A stretch of DNA of 6,255 nt from an uncultured Eubacteriales bacterium. Its GTDB lineage: Bacteria > Bacillota > Clostridia > Christensenellales > QAND01. Below are positions 1 to 5,945 of this stretch, piece by piece. The DNA lies in NCBI GenBank assembly GCA_900546685.1, contig UREB01000105.1, positions 1 through 6,255 of the forward strand, written 5' to 3'. The notes below the pieces were generated by a model. The model ran no database searches. It was not told the DNA's origin and worked only from the letters and a program-made list of their open reading frames with translations. Each line of letters opens with the position of its first letter. Within the stretch, counting starts at the first letter, position 1. The position numbers and the translations under genes were made by a program.

Positions 1-142
1 TTGCTTCGCATTGTTGTTTTCTTTTCTATGCTTAATCGGCACAAACGAGGTTTATGACTTTTTATACGTATTTTTTTGTGCTTGTATCGCCCAACAGGCC
101 CTTTTGCCCTCTTGCAAACATTTTTCCCCAGCATTGAAAGAC
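1..142. other. Intergenic DNA left of the veg terminator, no gene seen
   Basis: This AT-rich stretch lies beyond the veg terminator. Read on the minus strand it has a TACGTATAAAAAG patch that could belong to the promoter of the next gene to the left, but I see no convincing -35 partner. The only minus-strand reading frames are very short and lack a good ribosome-binding site. In B. subtilis a small acid-soluble spore protein gene (sspF) follows veg; none is visible here. Confidence 0.5.
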
Positions 143-173
143 AAAAAAAGGCGCTCTTTGAAAGAGCGTCTTT
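143..173 (-). terminator. Rho-independent terminator of veg (and spo0A-veg)
   Basis: Read on the minus strand, the sequence CGCTCTT-TCA-AAGAGCG forms a 7-bp stem with a three-base loop. It is followed by CC and seven T residues. The stem can be extended past one A-C mismatch by a G-C pair and several A-T pairs against the T tract. It begins about 20 bases after the veg stop codon. The opposite strand has only a broken T run, so efficient termination is expected mainly for minus-strand transcripts. Confidence 0.9.
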
Positions 174-193
174 CTACTGGAGTAGGGGGGAAA

Positions 194-424
194 TTACTCC
201 AAGTATTCCATTTCAAGCTGCCTGGTAAACAGTTCATTGTATCCATAGCTGATGCGTTTTTCCTGTCCGTGCTCCTCGATCAAGATCGTGAATACGCTGG
301 GAAAACTGCGTTCTAGGATCCCTACGTTTTCCACGCACTTGCTTCTGCCTCTATGAGATCGCATCCAAACCCGTCTACCCAGGTTTTTCTCTATGCCGCC
401 TCGTATCTCTTGCCACTGTTCCAT
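194..424 (-). CDS. veg: Veg family protein (biofilm/sporulation-associated)
   Basis: A 76-residue protein that matches the Veg family along its whole length. The N-terminal block has the pattern of the B. subtilis start (I-x-x-x-I/L-x-x-N-L-G-R/K-R, residues 7-18). A basic Arg/Lys-rich stretch follows (22-29), then the signature G-I-L-E-R-x-F-P-S-V-F at 35-45 and the R-x-S-Y-x-Y motif near 57-62. The predicted fold is a small beta barrel. In B. subtilis veg is very strongly transcribed and Veg promotes biofilm matrix expression by antagonising SinR; that role is inferred here from the family only. It is slightly shorter than the B. subtilis protein, mainly at the C-terminus. An AGGAGG site seven bases before ATG supports the start. 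The gene lies 51 bases downstream of spo0A on the same strand with no terminator between them, so co-transcription with spo0A is likely, and a strong terminator follows. Confidence 0.88.
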   Translation of the reverse strand: MEQWQEIRGGIEKNLGRRVWMRSHRGRSKCVENVGILERSFPSVFTILIEEHGQEKRISYGYNELFTRQLEMEYLE

Positions 425-475
425 GCCATCGCCTCCTGTTTGTTCTCACAAATAGCATGTCCAGTATGCGGCAAT

Positions 476-1243
476 TTATGCAGATTGTTCCATGGAAAGC
501 TTATCCGCGACCAATGCGATGAATTCGCCGTTGGTCGGCTTATCGTTTTTGGTATATACCTGGAAGCCAAACAGCTGATTGATGTTTTCGATCCTACCTC
601 TGGTCCACGCCACCTCTATGGCATGGCGGATGGCGCGTTCCACCTTTGTATCACTGGTGTCAAAGGCGGCCGCCACTTTGGGATATAGCTCTTTTGTAAT
701 TTTATTGATGAGCCCGCGATCCTCCATTACCATTTTAATCGCTGCGCGCAGATACTGATATCCCTTGATATGGGCCGGGATGCCAACGGTTAAAAAGATG
801 CTGGTAATCTTTTCATCCAAGGATCTCTCCGCTGGAATGGGCGCAATGCTCTGGTTGAGCCGGCGCTCCTGCTTTGCGCCTACAATTTCCAATACCCTTC
901 TCTTTAGGTTGTCCATCGAATAAGGTTTGACCATAAAATACTTGGCTCCTAAAGAAAGCGTATGCTGGATGATTTCTTTGCTGGCAAACCAGGATGTGAT
1001 GATCACTTCCGGCCTAAGCTGCGGCGGCATCTGCACTACCTGCTCCAATACGCTGATTCCATCCTGCTGTGGTACGATCAGATCCAATACCAAAACGTCT
1101 GCCTTGATGAGCTGTTCTTGGGAAACGCAACCGTCCTGTACGGTATCCATCAGCGTAATCCCATCGTCCGCCGCGAAGTAATCTGCCACTTGTTGGCAAA
1201 TCTCTTCTTCATCTTCGATCATCAATAGTTGTCTGTTTTCCAT
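476..1243 (-). CDS. spo0A: Sporulation master response regulator Spo0A
   Basis: A 255-residue two-domain regulator that acts in the cytoplasm as the phosphorelay output and controls entry into sporulation. The receiver domain spans about residues 5-122. It has an acidic pocket at E10-D11-E12, the phospho-acceptor D54 in V-L-D-L-I-V-P, T83 as the switch Thr/Ser, and K106 in F-M-V-K-P. A variable linker precedes the Spo0A C-terminal DNA-binding domain (about 142-255). That domain has H158-I-K-G-Y at its start, the recognition segment V201-E-R-A-I-R-H-A-I-E-V-A-W and the terminal K235-P-T-N-x-E-F-I-A motif, all near-identical to the B. subtilis protein. The length is close to the 267 residues of B. 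subtilis. GAGGAGG seven bases before ATG fixes the start. In many Bacillota spoIVB lies directly upstream of spo0A; here the upstream neighbour is a divergent PBP gene. The receiver is more divergent than the output domain. Confidence 0.97.
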   Translation of the reverse strand: MENRQLLMIEDEEEICQQVADYFAADDGITLMDTVQDGCVSQEQLIKADVLVLDLIVPQQDGISVLEQVVQMPPQLRPEVIITSWFASKEIIQHTLSLGAKYFMVKPYSMDNLKRRVLEIVGAKQERRLNQSIAPIPAERSLDEKITSIFLTVGIPAHIKGYQYLRAAIKMVMEDRGLINKITKELYPKVAAAFDTSDTKVERAIRHAIEVAWTRGRIENINQLFGFQVYTKNDKPTNGEFIALVADKLSMEQSA

Positions 1244-1250
1244 GTTACAT

Positions 1251-1257
1251 CCTCCTC
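1251..1257 (-). promoter_or_regulatory. Ribosome-binding site of spo0A
   Basis: GAGGAGG on the minus strand, seven bases before the ATG at 1243. It is a near-perfect anti-Shine-Dalgarno match and fixes the start of Spo0A. Confidence 0.9.
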
Positions 1258-1431
1258 ATTCTTCCCACTCATTTGTTGTCCCTTGTTACAAGTTTCACCC
1301 TTACGCTCGGCATATTACCATATTTCTTGGGAAAGATACTAGATGAGTTTAGTTGTTTCGACGCAATTCGTTTCGATTCGTCAGAATTTGCTAAAAAAAC
1401 ACTGGTTACCTGTACCATGCGCTATAAAATC

Positions 1432-1437
1432 GGAGGT
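1432..1437 (+). promoter_or_regulatory. Ribosome-binding site that fixes the PBP start
   Basis: GGAGGT lies seven bases before the ATG at 1445. The in-frame ATG further upstream at 1343 has no such site, and using it would add 34 residues unlike any PBP N-terminus. The start at 1445 is therefore preferred. Confidence 0.9.
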
Positions 1438-1444
1438 TTTCTTA

Positions 1445-3697
1445 ATGGTATCGCCTGCATCTCGCCGACAAATCAAATATTTCTGCGTATTGATTGCAAT
1501 CTGCTTTACAGTTCTCATTATTTCCCTCTTTTTGTTACAAATCGTACATGGATCCGACTATCGTCAGCAGGCCCAAGCCTTGCAGGTACGCACACTGACT
1601 TCAAAGGGTGCGCGCGGCCGGATTACCGACCGCTATGGGACAGAGCTGGCCGGCAATCGCATTTCCTATCAGGTGATGTTCTTTCCCTCCGAAGCGGAAA
1701 AAGAACAATGGAACACCAGCCTTGCCGCTGCTTTGACGCTGATGCGCAGTGCGGGCATCGAATGCGAATATCCTCTGCCTATTGAACTACATGAATCCGG
1801 GTTTGTCTACAATCAATCATCAGAAGAGATTGCTGCCTTTTTATCTCAGCATAAATTGCCAGAGAATACCAGCGCGGCCGACGCCGTCCAGGCGCTGATG
1901 GACAAATATGAGGCAGGGGATGTGCCAGGGGAGATTGCTTTGGACCTTTTGGGGCTGCGCAGCCAGCTTAGCCTTCAGTCTTATCGTTCCTATCTGCCAA
2001 TCTGCCTTGGCGAAAGCGAGGATTTTTCCCTGTGCGCCCGCATCATGGAATACAAACAGCCTGGTATCCGCATCCAAACCCATTATACCCGTTCCTACCC
2101 TCAAGGGGAAACCTTGTGTCATGTTTTGGGCAGTGTGGGCAAAATCCCCGCCGACGAGTCGGACGCTTATCAAGAACAGGGCTATGATATTTCCAGCGAC
2201 ATCGTAGGCAAGAGCGGGCTGGAGCAAACGCTGGAACCCTTGCTGCGCACAAAAAAAGGACAAACCCAGCTTTCCGTCAATAGCCTGGGCCTATCTACTT
2301 CTTCTAATGCTATCAATTTGGCAGAGGACGGAGAAACTGTGGTTCTTACCATAGACCTAACCCTTCAACAGGCAGCGGAAAAAGCGTTGCGGCAAACCAT
2401 GGCGGACATTCGAGCCGGTAAGCTGGGGGAAGCATACCCCAACGCGGAAATTGGCGCTGCGGTATGCATCGATGTGCATACCGGCGAAGTGTTGGCCTTG
2501 GCTTCCGAGCCAGGCTATGATCCCAATGTTTTTACCGAAACACTGCCGGATGCCGTGTGGCAGGCGCTCAGCCCTTCGTATGTGACGGCCAGCGGCAAGG
2601 TAAACAGTGACCCTACCTTGCCGAGGCCACTGGTCAACAACGCCGTATCCGCCGCCTTCCCACCCGGCAGCGTATTCAAGCCCATCACCGCTGCCGCTGC
2701 ATTGGGCGCAGATAAGGTTACCGCAGAGGAAACCATCTTGGATCTTGGGCGTTATACAGCCTTTTCCGAAACAGAGGCCCCCGGATGCTGGACCTGGAAC
2801 GAAAGCCATACCACCCATGGGTATGTAGATCTTCACGATGCGCTGGAAGGTTCCTGCAACTATTATTTTTATGAAGTTGGGGTGCGCACAGGTTCAGAGC
2901 AGCTTGAAGCCACCGCAGAAAAGTTTGGCCTGGGGCAGCAAACCGGCATCGGGTTGTCCGGCGAGGCCAGCGGTATGATGGATGGACAAAAAACAGCGAC
3001 ACGCCTTGTCAACCAGCGTGTCGCCGCTCAATTAAAATCTATGGGATATACCGTAGACGAGGAAACGCTCAGCCAAACATTGGCCCCGATCCTCAGCGCC
3101 CCCTCCTTACAAAAAGCACGGGAGCAGTTTACGCCGCTTGGCATTCATCCAGATGATATTCCTGCTTTATACCAAACCATCAACGACAACCGTTGGCGCG
3201 AATCACGCGTCCTGGCAGCCGCCATCGGCCAAGGCGCAGACAGCGTTACCCCGCTACAAATGGCCAACGCCATCGCTGCGCTGACCCAAGCTGGACGCCG
3301 CTATCAGCCCCAGCTAGTGCTCTCGCTGCCGGACAGCCAAGGCCGCCAATCCTCTAAGATCGTCTGCGAACCCTTTATGGAAACACAGGATGTGCAGGAT
3401 ATCCTAAACGGCATGCGGGCGGTCACGCAGCCGGGCGGCACGGCCGCCAAATATTTTTCCGACTGTACCGTGTCTGTAGCTGGCAAAACGGGCACCGCCC
3501 AAAGTGAGGGCCGAGATGCGTATGCTTGGTTTGTCGCGGCAGCGCCCGCCGAAAATCCCAGCATTGCCATTGCCGTTGTCATCGGCCAAGGCGGCCATGG
3601 CAGCTATGCCGCGCCTGTGGCCAAGGCGATCATTGAAGCTTATTTTGCTCCCGGTACAGGCAGCGATTTGGCCAAGGAAAAAAGCATGCTTCGTTAA
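1445..3697 (+). CDS. Class B penicillin-binding protein (PBP2/MrdA-like transpeptidase)
   Basis: A 750-residue membrane-anchored D,D-transpeptidase that cross-links peptidoglycan outside the membrane. A short basic N-terminus precedes one membrane segment (about residues 12-34). The PBP dimerisation domain follows, with R57-G-R-I-T-D-R and then G-K-S-G-L-E near residue 260. The transpeptidase domain starts near T302-I-D-L. Its catalytic motifs are all present: S409-V-F-K (nucleophile Ser409, Lys412), S470-C-N and K681-T-G-T. There is no PASTA domain, which argues against SpoVD or PBP2x types. The SxN-to-KTG distance is 211 residues, against about 135-160 in the E. coli class B enzymes. The excess is mainly a predicted helical insertion at about 513-584, between G506-E-A-S-G and the conserved I594-G-Q-G. 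The gene is not next to mreBCD or rodA in this window. It is divergent from spo0A and convergent with the unknown gene at 3694-4968. Class B PBP is near certain; the PBP2 subclass and a role in elongation or in sporulation are inferred. Confidence 0.93.
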   Translation: MVSPASRRQIKYFCVLIAICFTVLIISLFLLQIVHGSDYRQQAQALQVRTLTSKGARGRITDRYGTELAGNRISYQVMFFPSEAEKEQWNTSLAAALTLMRSAGIECEYPLPIELHESGFVYNQSSEEIAAFLSQHKLPENTSAADAVQALMDKYEAGDVPGEIALDLLGLRSQLSLQSYRSYLPICLGESEDFSLCARIMEYKQPGIRIQTHYTRSYPQGETLCHVLGSVGKIPADESDAYQEQGYDISSDIVGKSGLEQTLEPLLRTKKGQTQLSVNSLGLSTSSNAINLAEDGETVVLTIDLTLQQAAEKALRQTMADIRAGKLGEAYPNAEIGAAVCIDVHTGEVLALASEPGYDPNVFTETLPDAVWQALSPSYVTASGKVNSDPTLPRPLVNNAVSAAFPPGSVFKPITAAAALGADKVTAEETILDLGRYTAFSETEAPGCWTWNESHTTHGYVDLHDALEGSCNYYFYEVGVRTGSEQLEATAEKFGLGQQTGIGLSGEASGMMDGQKTATRLVNQRVAAQLKSMGYTVDEETLSQTLAPILSAPSLQKAREQFTPLGIHPDDIPALYQTINDNRWRESRVLAAAIGQGADSVTPLQMANAIAALTQAGRRYQPQLVLSLPDSQGRQSSKIVCEPFMETQDVQDILNGMRAVTQPGGTAAKYFSDCTVSVAGKTGTAQSEGRDAYAWFVAAAPAENPSIAIAVVIGQGGHGSYAAPVAKAIIEAYFAPGTGSDLAKEKSMLR
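2996..3024. repeat. 9-bp perfect inverted repeat inside the PBP coding region
   Basis: GCGACACGC at 2996-3004 and its exact reverse complement GCGTGTCGC at 3016-3024 are separated by 11 bases. They can form a GC-rich hairpin in the mRNA. The repeat falls at the start of the segment encoding the transpeptidase insertion. No T tract follows, so it is not a terminator. Confidence 0.7.
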
Positions 3698-4968
3698 ACG
3701 GCCAATGTTCTTCCCGTTTCGCCATCCTGTGCCAAGACCCAGTACCCGTCTCGGTAGATGCTGAAGCCCTGCAAATAGGCCGGCGGCTGGGGCGCATATT
3801 CTCCCGGCACCGCCACAGCCATGGCAACGCTGATGCCCTTGCGCTCTACACAGCCCAACAGATAGTACCCATATCTGCTAGGAGCCTCTACTCGTTTCCA
3901 TTTCCATTGGCCGGCATATTCCCCGCCCAAAGCTGGCCCTTGTATCTCCTCTTTTACAGGGTTTTCCTGTGTTTCGCTCATGGGGGTTTCTCTGATTTGC
4001 GATCCTCGCAACGCCCCTGCTTCTAAAACAGATTCTTGGGCCGTCATGGCTTTTGCTTCTTCCTCGAAGGACGGTTGTGCCGGGCCTTCCTCTTTTTCTA
4101 ATTCCTCTTCGGCCAGTGGTTCTTCCTCCAGCTGCAAAGGCTCGGAGATCGCTTCTGCGATCTGCTGAGCCAACCGCTCAGTTGCCTTTTCGCCGGCATT
4201 CTGTTCTGTTGCAATTATGACCGGCTCCTTAGCCTCCGCATCCTGGCCCTGCAATTCCTGATGAATCAGCCGGGATATCTCCTCAACATCCAACGCGGTT
4301 TGTGCGTCAGATTCTGCTGGCAGCTCCTGCATGGGCTGTGCCTGTTGCAGCAGCGTCTCAATGAGCGGCGTCGTCCGTTCTTCCTCTCTTTCTTTCCGTT
4401 GTACCGTTTCCATCCATTTTGCGTCCCCCTGTTGAGCACTAAGCGTTGCGCTCCCTTCTGCCCCCGGAGAAAGCGGGAAAGTGTACCCTGTATTGTGCAT
4501 TTCTTCCGATGGGCCTTCTGCTTGGCTTTCCGGCTGTTTTTCTTCCTTTTGGGAATGCTCTGGCTGGGATACGGATGCTGGGGCCGTCTGTGCTTGCCCG
4601 CTGGCCTTTTCCTCTCTCTGCTGGCGCTGTGTCCGAATTCTGGCCTGCATATGGATCCAATCCGCTCTGGGATCGCATGATTCTCCCAGCGCTACCAGCT
4701 GACCGCCCTGGTCTACAATGGCCGCCTCGATACGGGTATTTTGCAATGCCGTTTTTACCTGTAGCCTCAGCTCTCTGCCGTTGTGGCGCATTTCCCACTG
4801 CCTTAGCCTGTCTCCATCCCATATATATAGGGTGTACGATCCTCTTTGTATCCTCGAAAGGCTTGCCGAAACATTGCAGGCCTGGTGTGTGTAAAACAAT
4901 TTGACAAATCCCTGTGCCGTGCGCCCGCTTTGGTCTCTTAGCACAATGTACTGCCGCCACATACTCAT
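3694..4968 (-). CDS. Unknown protein with acidic Glu/Gln-rich linker
   Basis: A 424-residue protein whose family I do not recognise. Three parts can be seen. Residues 1-112 look folded, with alternating hydrophobic residues typical of beta strands and motifs such as Y45-T-L-Y-I-W-D-G-D. Residues 113-350 are low in complexity and rich in Glu, Gln, Ala and Pro, with three short predicted amphipathic helices (about 201-216, 228-239 and 263-279). Residues 352-424 are rich in Trp and Tyr and contain Y366-G-Y-Y-L-L-G-C, V387-P-G-E-Y and G408-Y-W-V. There is no signal peptide or membrane segment, so it is probably cytoplasmic. The ATG at 4968 is preferred because AAAGGAGG lies eight bases upstream; an ATG two codons later is possible. 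The gene sits 50 bases beyond the ksgA terminator, so it probably has its own promoter. Its stop codon overlaps that of the convergent PBP gene. The layout resembles a scaffold or adaptor, which is inference only. Confidence 0.8.
   Translation of the reverse strand: MSMWRQYIVLRDQSGRTAQGFVKLFYTHQACNVSASLSRIQRGSYTLYIWDGDRLRQWEMRHNGRELRLQVKTALQNTRIEAAIVDQGGQLVALGESCDPRADWIHMQARIRTQRQQREEKASGQAQTAPASVSQPEHSQKEEKQPESQAEGPSEEMHNTGYTFPLSPGAEGSATLSAQQGDAKWMETVQRKEREEERTTPLIETLLQQAQPMQELPAESDAQTALDVEEISRLIHQELQGQDAEAKEPVIIATEQNAGEKATERLAQQIAEAISEPLQLEEEPLAEEELEKEEGPAQPSFEEEAKAMTAQESVLEAGALRGSQIRETPMSETQENPVKEEIQGPALGGEYAGQWKWKRVEAPSRYGYYLLGCVERKGISVAMAVAVPGEYAPQPPAYLQGFSIYRDGYWVLAQDGETGRTLAV
4139..4171. 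repeat. Two-part hairpin in the unknown gene
   Basis: AGATCGC (4146-4152) and GCGATCT (4157-4163) form a perfect 7-bp stem with a four-base loop. It is flanked by GGCTC (4139-4143) and GAGCC (4167-4171), which pair around a small internal loop. The element lies in the part coding for the acidic linker. No T run follows on either strand. Confidence 0.55.
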
Positions 4969-4976
4969 GACATTCT

Positions 4977-4984
4977 CCTCCTTT
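4977..4984 (-). promoter_or_regulatory. Ribosome-binding site that fixes the start of the unknown gene
   Basis: AAAGGAGG on the minus strand, eight bases before the ATG at 4968. The frame stays open up to 5307 inside ksgA, but only this position has a proper ribosome-binding site outside the neighbouring gene. Confidence 0.88.
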
Positions 4985-5017
4985 GCTGCTCTGATTATGT
5001 GTATGCATCGGCGCACG

Positions 5018-5047
5018 AAAAAAAAACAGGCAATTTGCCTGTTTTTC
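5018..5047 (-). terminator. Rho-independent terminator of ksgA
   Basis: On the minus strand ACAGGCA-AAT-TGCCTGT forms a perfect 7-bp stem with a three-base loop, followed directly by eight further T residues. It begins about 22 bases after the ksgA stop codon. The plus strand has a shorter T run after the same stem (five T in all), so weak termination of plus-strand transcripts is possible, but there is no plus-strand gene upstream that needs it. Confidence 0.92.
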
Positions 5048-5068
5048 TGATCTTTGCTCGCATAGCCG

Positions 5069-5932
5069 CTATGGACGCTCTGCCAAAACCGCCAACACAG
5101 CATCGGATAGCGAAATATAGTCATCGATACACAGCCGCTCTCCACGATCTGTCGGAGACAGCCCGGCCATTTCGATGGCATTTTGGGCCCGCTCTCTGCC
5201 CATCTTTTGAAAGTTGGCCAAATTGTTGCATAAGGTCTTGCGCCGCATTGCAAACGCGCTGCGCACCACCTCAAAAAACAGCGCTTCGTCTTTCGGCGCT
5301 CTGGCATAGGGCCGCCGTCGCATCCTTACCACCGTCGACTCTACATCAGGCTGCGGGAAAAAACTGGCAGGCGATACTTTTAGCACAGTCTCCACCTCTG
5401 CATGGTACTGCACTGCAATGCTCAACGAACCATAGGTCTTGCTGCCTGGCGCTGCACAAAGCCGCTGCGCTACCTCCTTTTGCATCATCAGCACCATGGT
5501 TTGCGCACAGGGCAGTTCCTGCAACAGCCGCATCAGAATGGGCGTCGTAACATAGTACGGCAGGTTAGCCACCACCGCCGCAGGGCCACAGGGCACCAAG
5601 GCCGCTAAATCTTCCTTGAGCGCATCCCCATGCACCAGAGTAAATGTATCCGCATGGATCTTCCCCTCCAAAAGCCGGCACATGCCCGCATCCAGCTCCA
5701 ACGCCGTGACTCGCTTGGCCTTTTGAATCAGCCGTACCGTCAGTGCACCCGGCCCCGGCCCAATTTCCAGCACATGGCATTGGGATAAGTCTCCGGCTGC
5801 GCTCACAATGGCGTCGCACGCCCTCTGATCGCATAAAAAGTTTTGGCCCAGCCCTTTGTTTGGCGCAAGGCCATACGCCTCCAGCGCCTCTCTCAGCTGT
5901 GCACGGCTGGCCCCATCGTATTGCAGTACCAT
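5069..5932 (-). CDS. rsmA: 16S rRNA dimethyladenosine transferase KsgA/RsmA
   Basis: A 287-residue S-adenosylmethionine-dependent methyltransferase. It converts two adjacent adenines near the 3' end of 16S rRNA (A1518 and A1519 in E. coli numbering) to N6,N6-dimethyladenine late in assembly of the small ribosomal subunit. The family motifs are intact: N25-K-G-L-G-Q-N-F-L at the N-terminus, L55-E-I-G-P-G-P-G (cofactor loop), E79 and D81 (ribose end), G102-D-A, the catalytic N123-L-P-Y-Y, S190-F-F-P-Q-P-D-V and A226-F-A-M-R-R-K-T-L. Length is normal for Bacillota. AAAGGGAG lies five bases before the ATG and touches the stop codon of the upstream 3D-domain gene, so coupled translation is likely. 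In B. subtilis rnmV (5S rRNA maturase M5) sits between yabE and ksgA; it is absent here. A strong terminator follows. Confidence 0.97.
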   Translation of the reverse strand: MVLQYDGASRAQLREALEAYGLAPNKGLGQNFLCDQRACDAIVSAAGDLSQCHVLEIGPGPGALTVRLIQKAKRVTALELDAGMCRLLEGKIHADTFTLVHGDALKEDLAALVPCGPAAVVANLPYYVTTPILMRLLQELPCAQTMVLMMQKEVAQRLCAAPGSKTYGSLSIAVQYHAEVETVLKVSPASFFPQPDVESTVVRMRRRPYARAPKDEALFFEVVRSAFAMRRKTLCNNLANFQKMGRERAQNAIEMAGLSPTDRGERLCIDDYISLSDAVLAVLAERP

Positions 5933-5945
5933 GCTGTCTCCCTTT

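Larger units (their letters stand above)
1244..1444. promoter_or_regulatory. Divergent intergenic control region of spo0A and the PBP gene
   Basis: About 200 bases separate the two start codons, and both genes must be initiated here unless the PBP is read from further left. The heptamer GTTTCGA (TCGAAAC on the spo0A strand) occurs at 1355-1361 and 1370-1376, exactly 15 bases apart. Its core resembles the 0A box TGTCGAA. A perfect odd palindrome, CTTGTTACAAG, lies at 1282-1292 in the probable spo0A leader. On the spo0A strand an extended -10-like TGGTAATAT (1322-1314) has no good -35 element. An AGCAAAT/CGAATT pair (1392-1386 and 1370-1365) vaguely resembles a sigma-H promoter, but its spacer is too long. 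I cannot assign a promoter firmly on either strand. Confidence 0.5.

Noticed and set aside
60..130. Short minus-strand reading frame of about 20 codons beyond the veg terminator
   Set aside because: It is too short, begins just after the terminator T tract and has no AGGAGG-type site. It does not resemble a small acid-soluble spore protein.
1365..1392. Sigma-H promoter for spo0A (AGCAAAT and CGAATT on the minus strand)
   Set aside because: The spacer of about 15-16 bases is longer than the usual 11-14, and the -35 element has a mismatch in its most conserved part, so I do not call it.
1423..1430. TATAAAAT as a -10 promoter element for the PBP gene
   Set aside because: Transcription would start within or after the ribosome-binding site at 1432-1437, and there is no -35 element at the right distance.
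1343..1444. 34-residue N-terminal extension of the PBP
   Set aside because: It has no ribosome-binding site, contains no recognisable feature and would bury a good GGAGGT site. The protein starting at 1445 has a normal PBP membrane anchor.
3668..3705. TTGGCC/GGCCAA inverted repeat around the PBP stop as a terminator
   Set aside because: The arms are only six bases with a spacer of about 26, and no T run follows on either strand.
4261..4904. Several plus-strand open frames of 70-150 codons opposite the unknown gene
   Set aside because: They are out-of-phase complements of the Glu/Gln-rich coding region, which avoids stops on the opposite strand. They lack ribosome-binding sites and known motifs.
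4969..5307. N-terminal extension of the 424-residue protein in the same frame up to 5307
   Set aside because: The extension overlaps ksgA in another frame, passes through the ksgA terminator, is basic and Trp/Cys-rich unlike the rest, and has no ribosome-binding site. The start at 4968 has a strong site.
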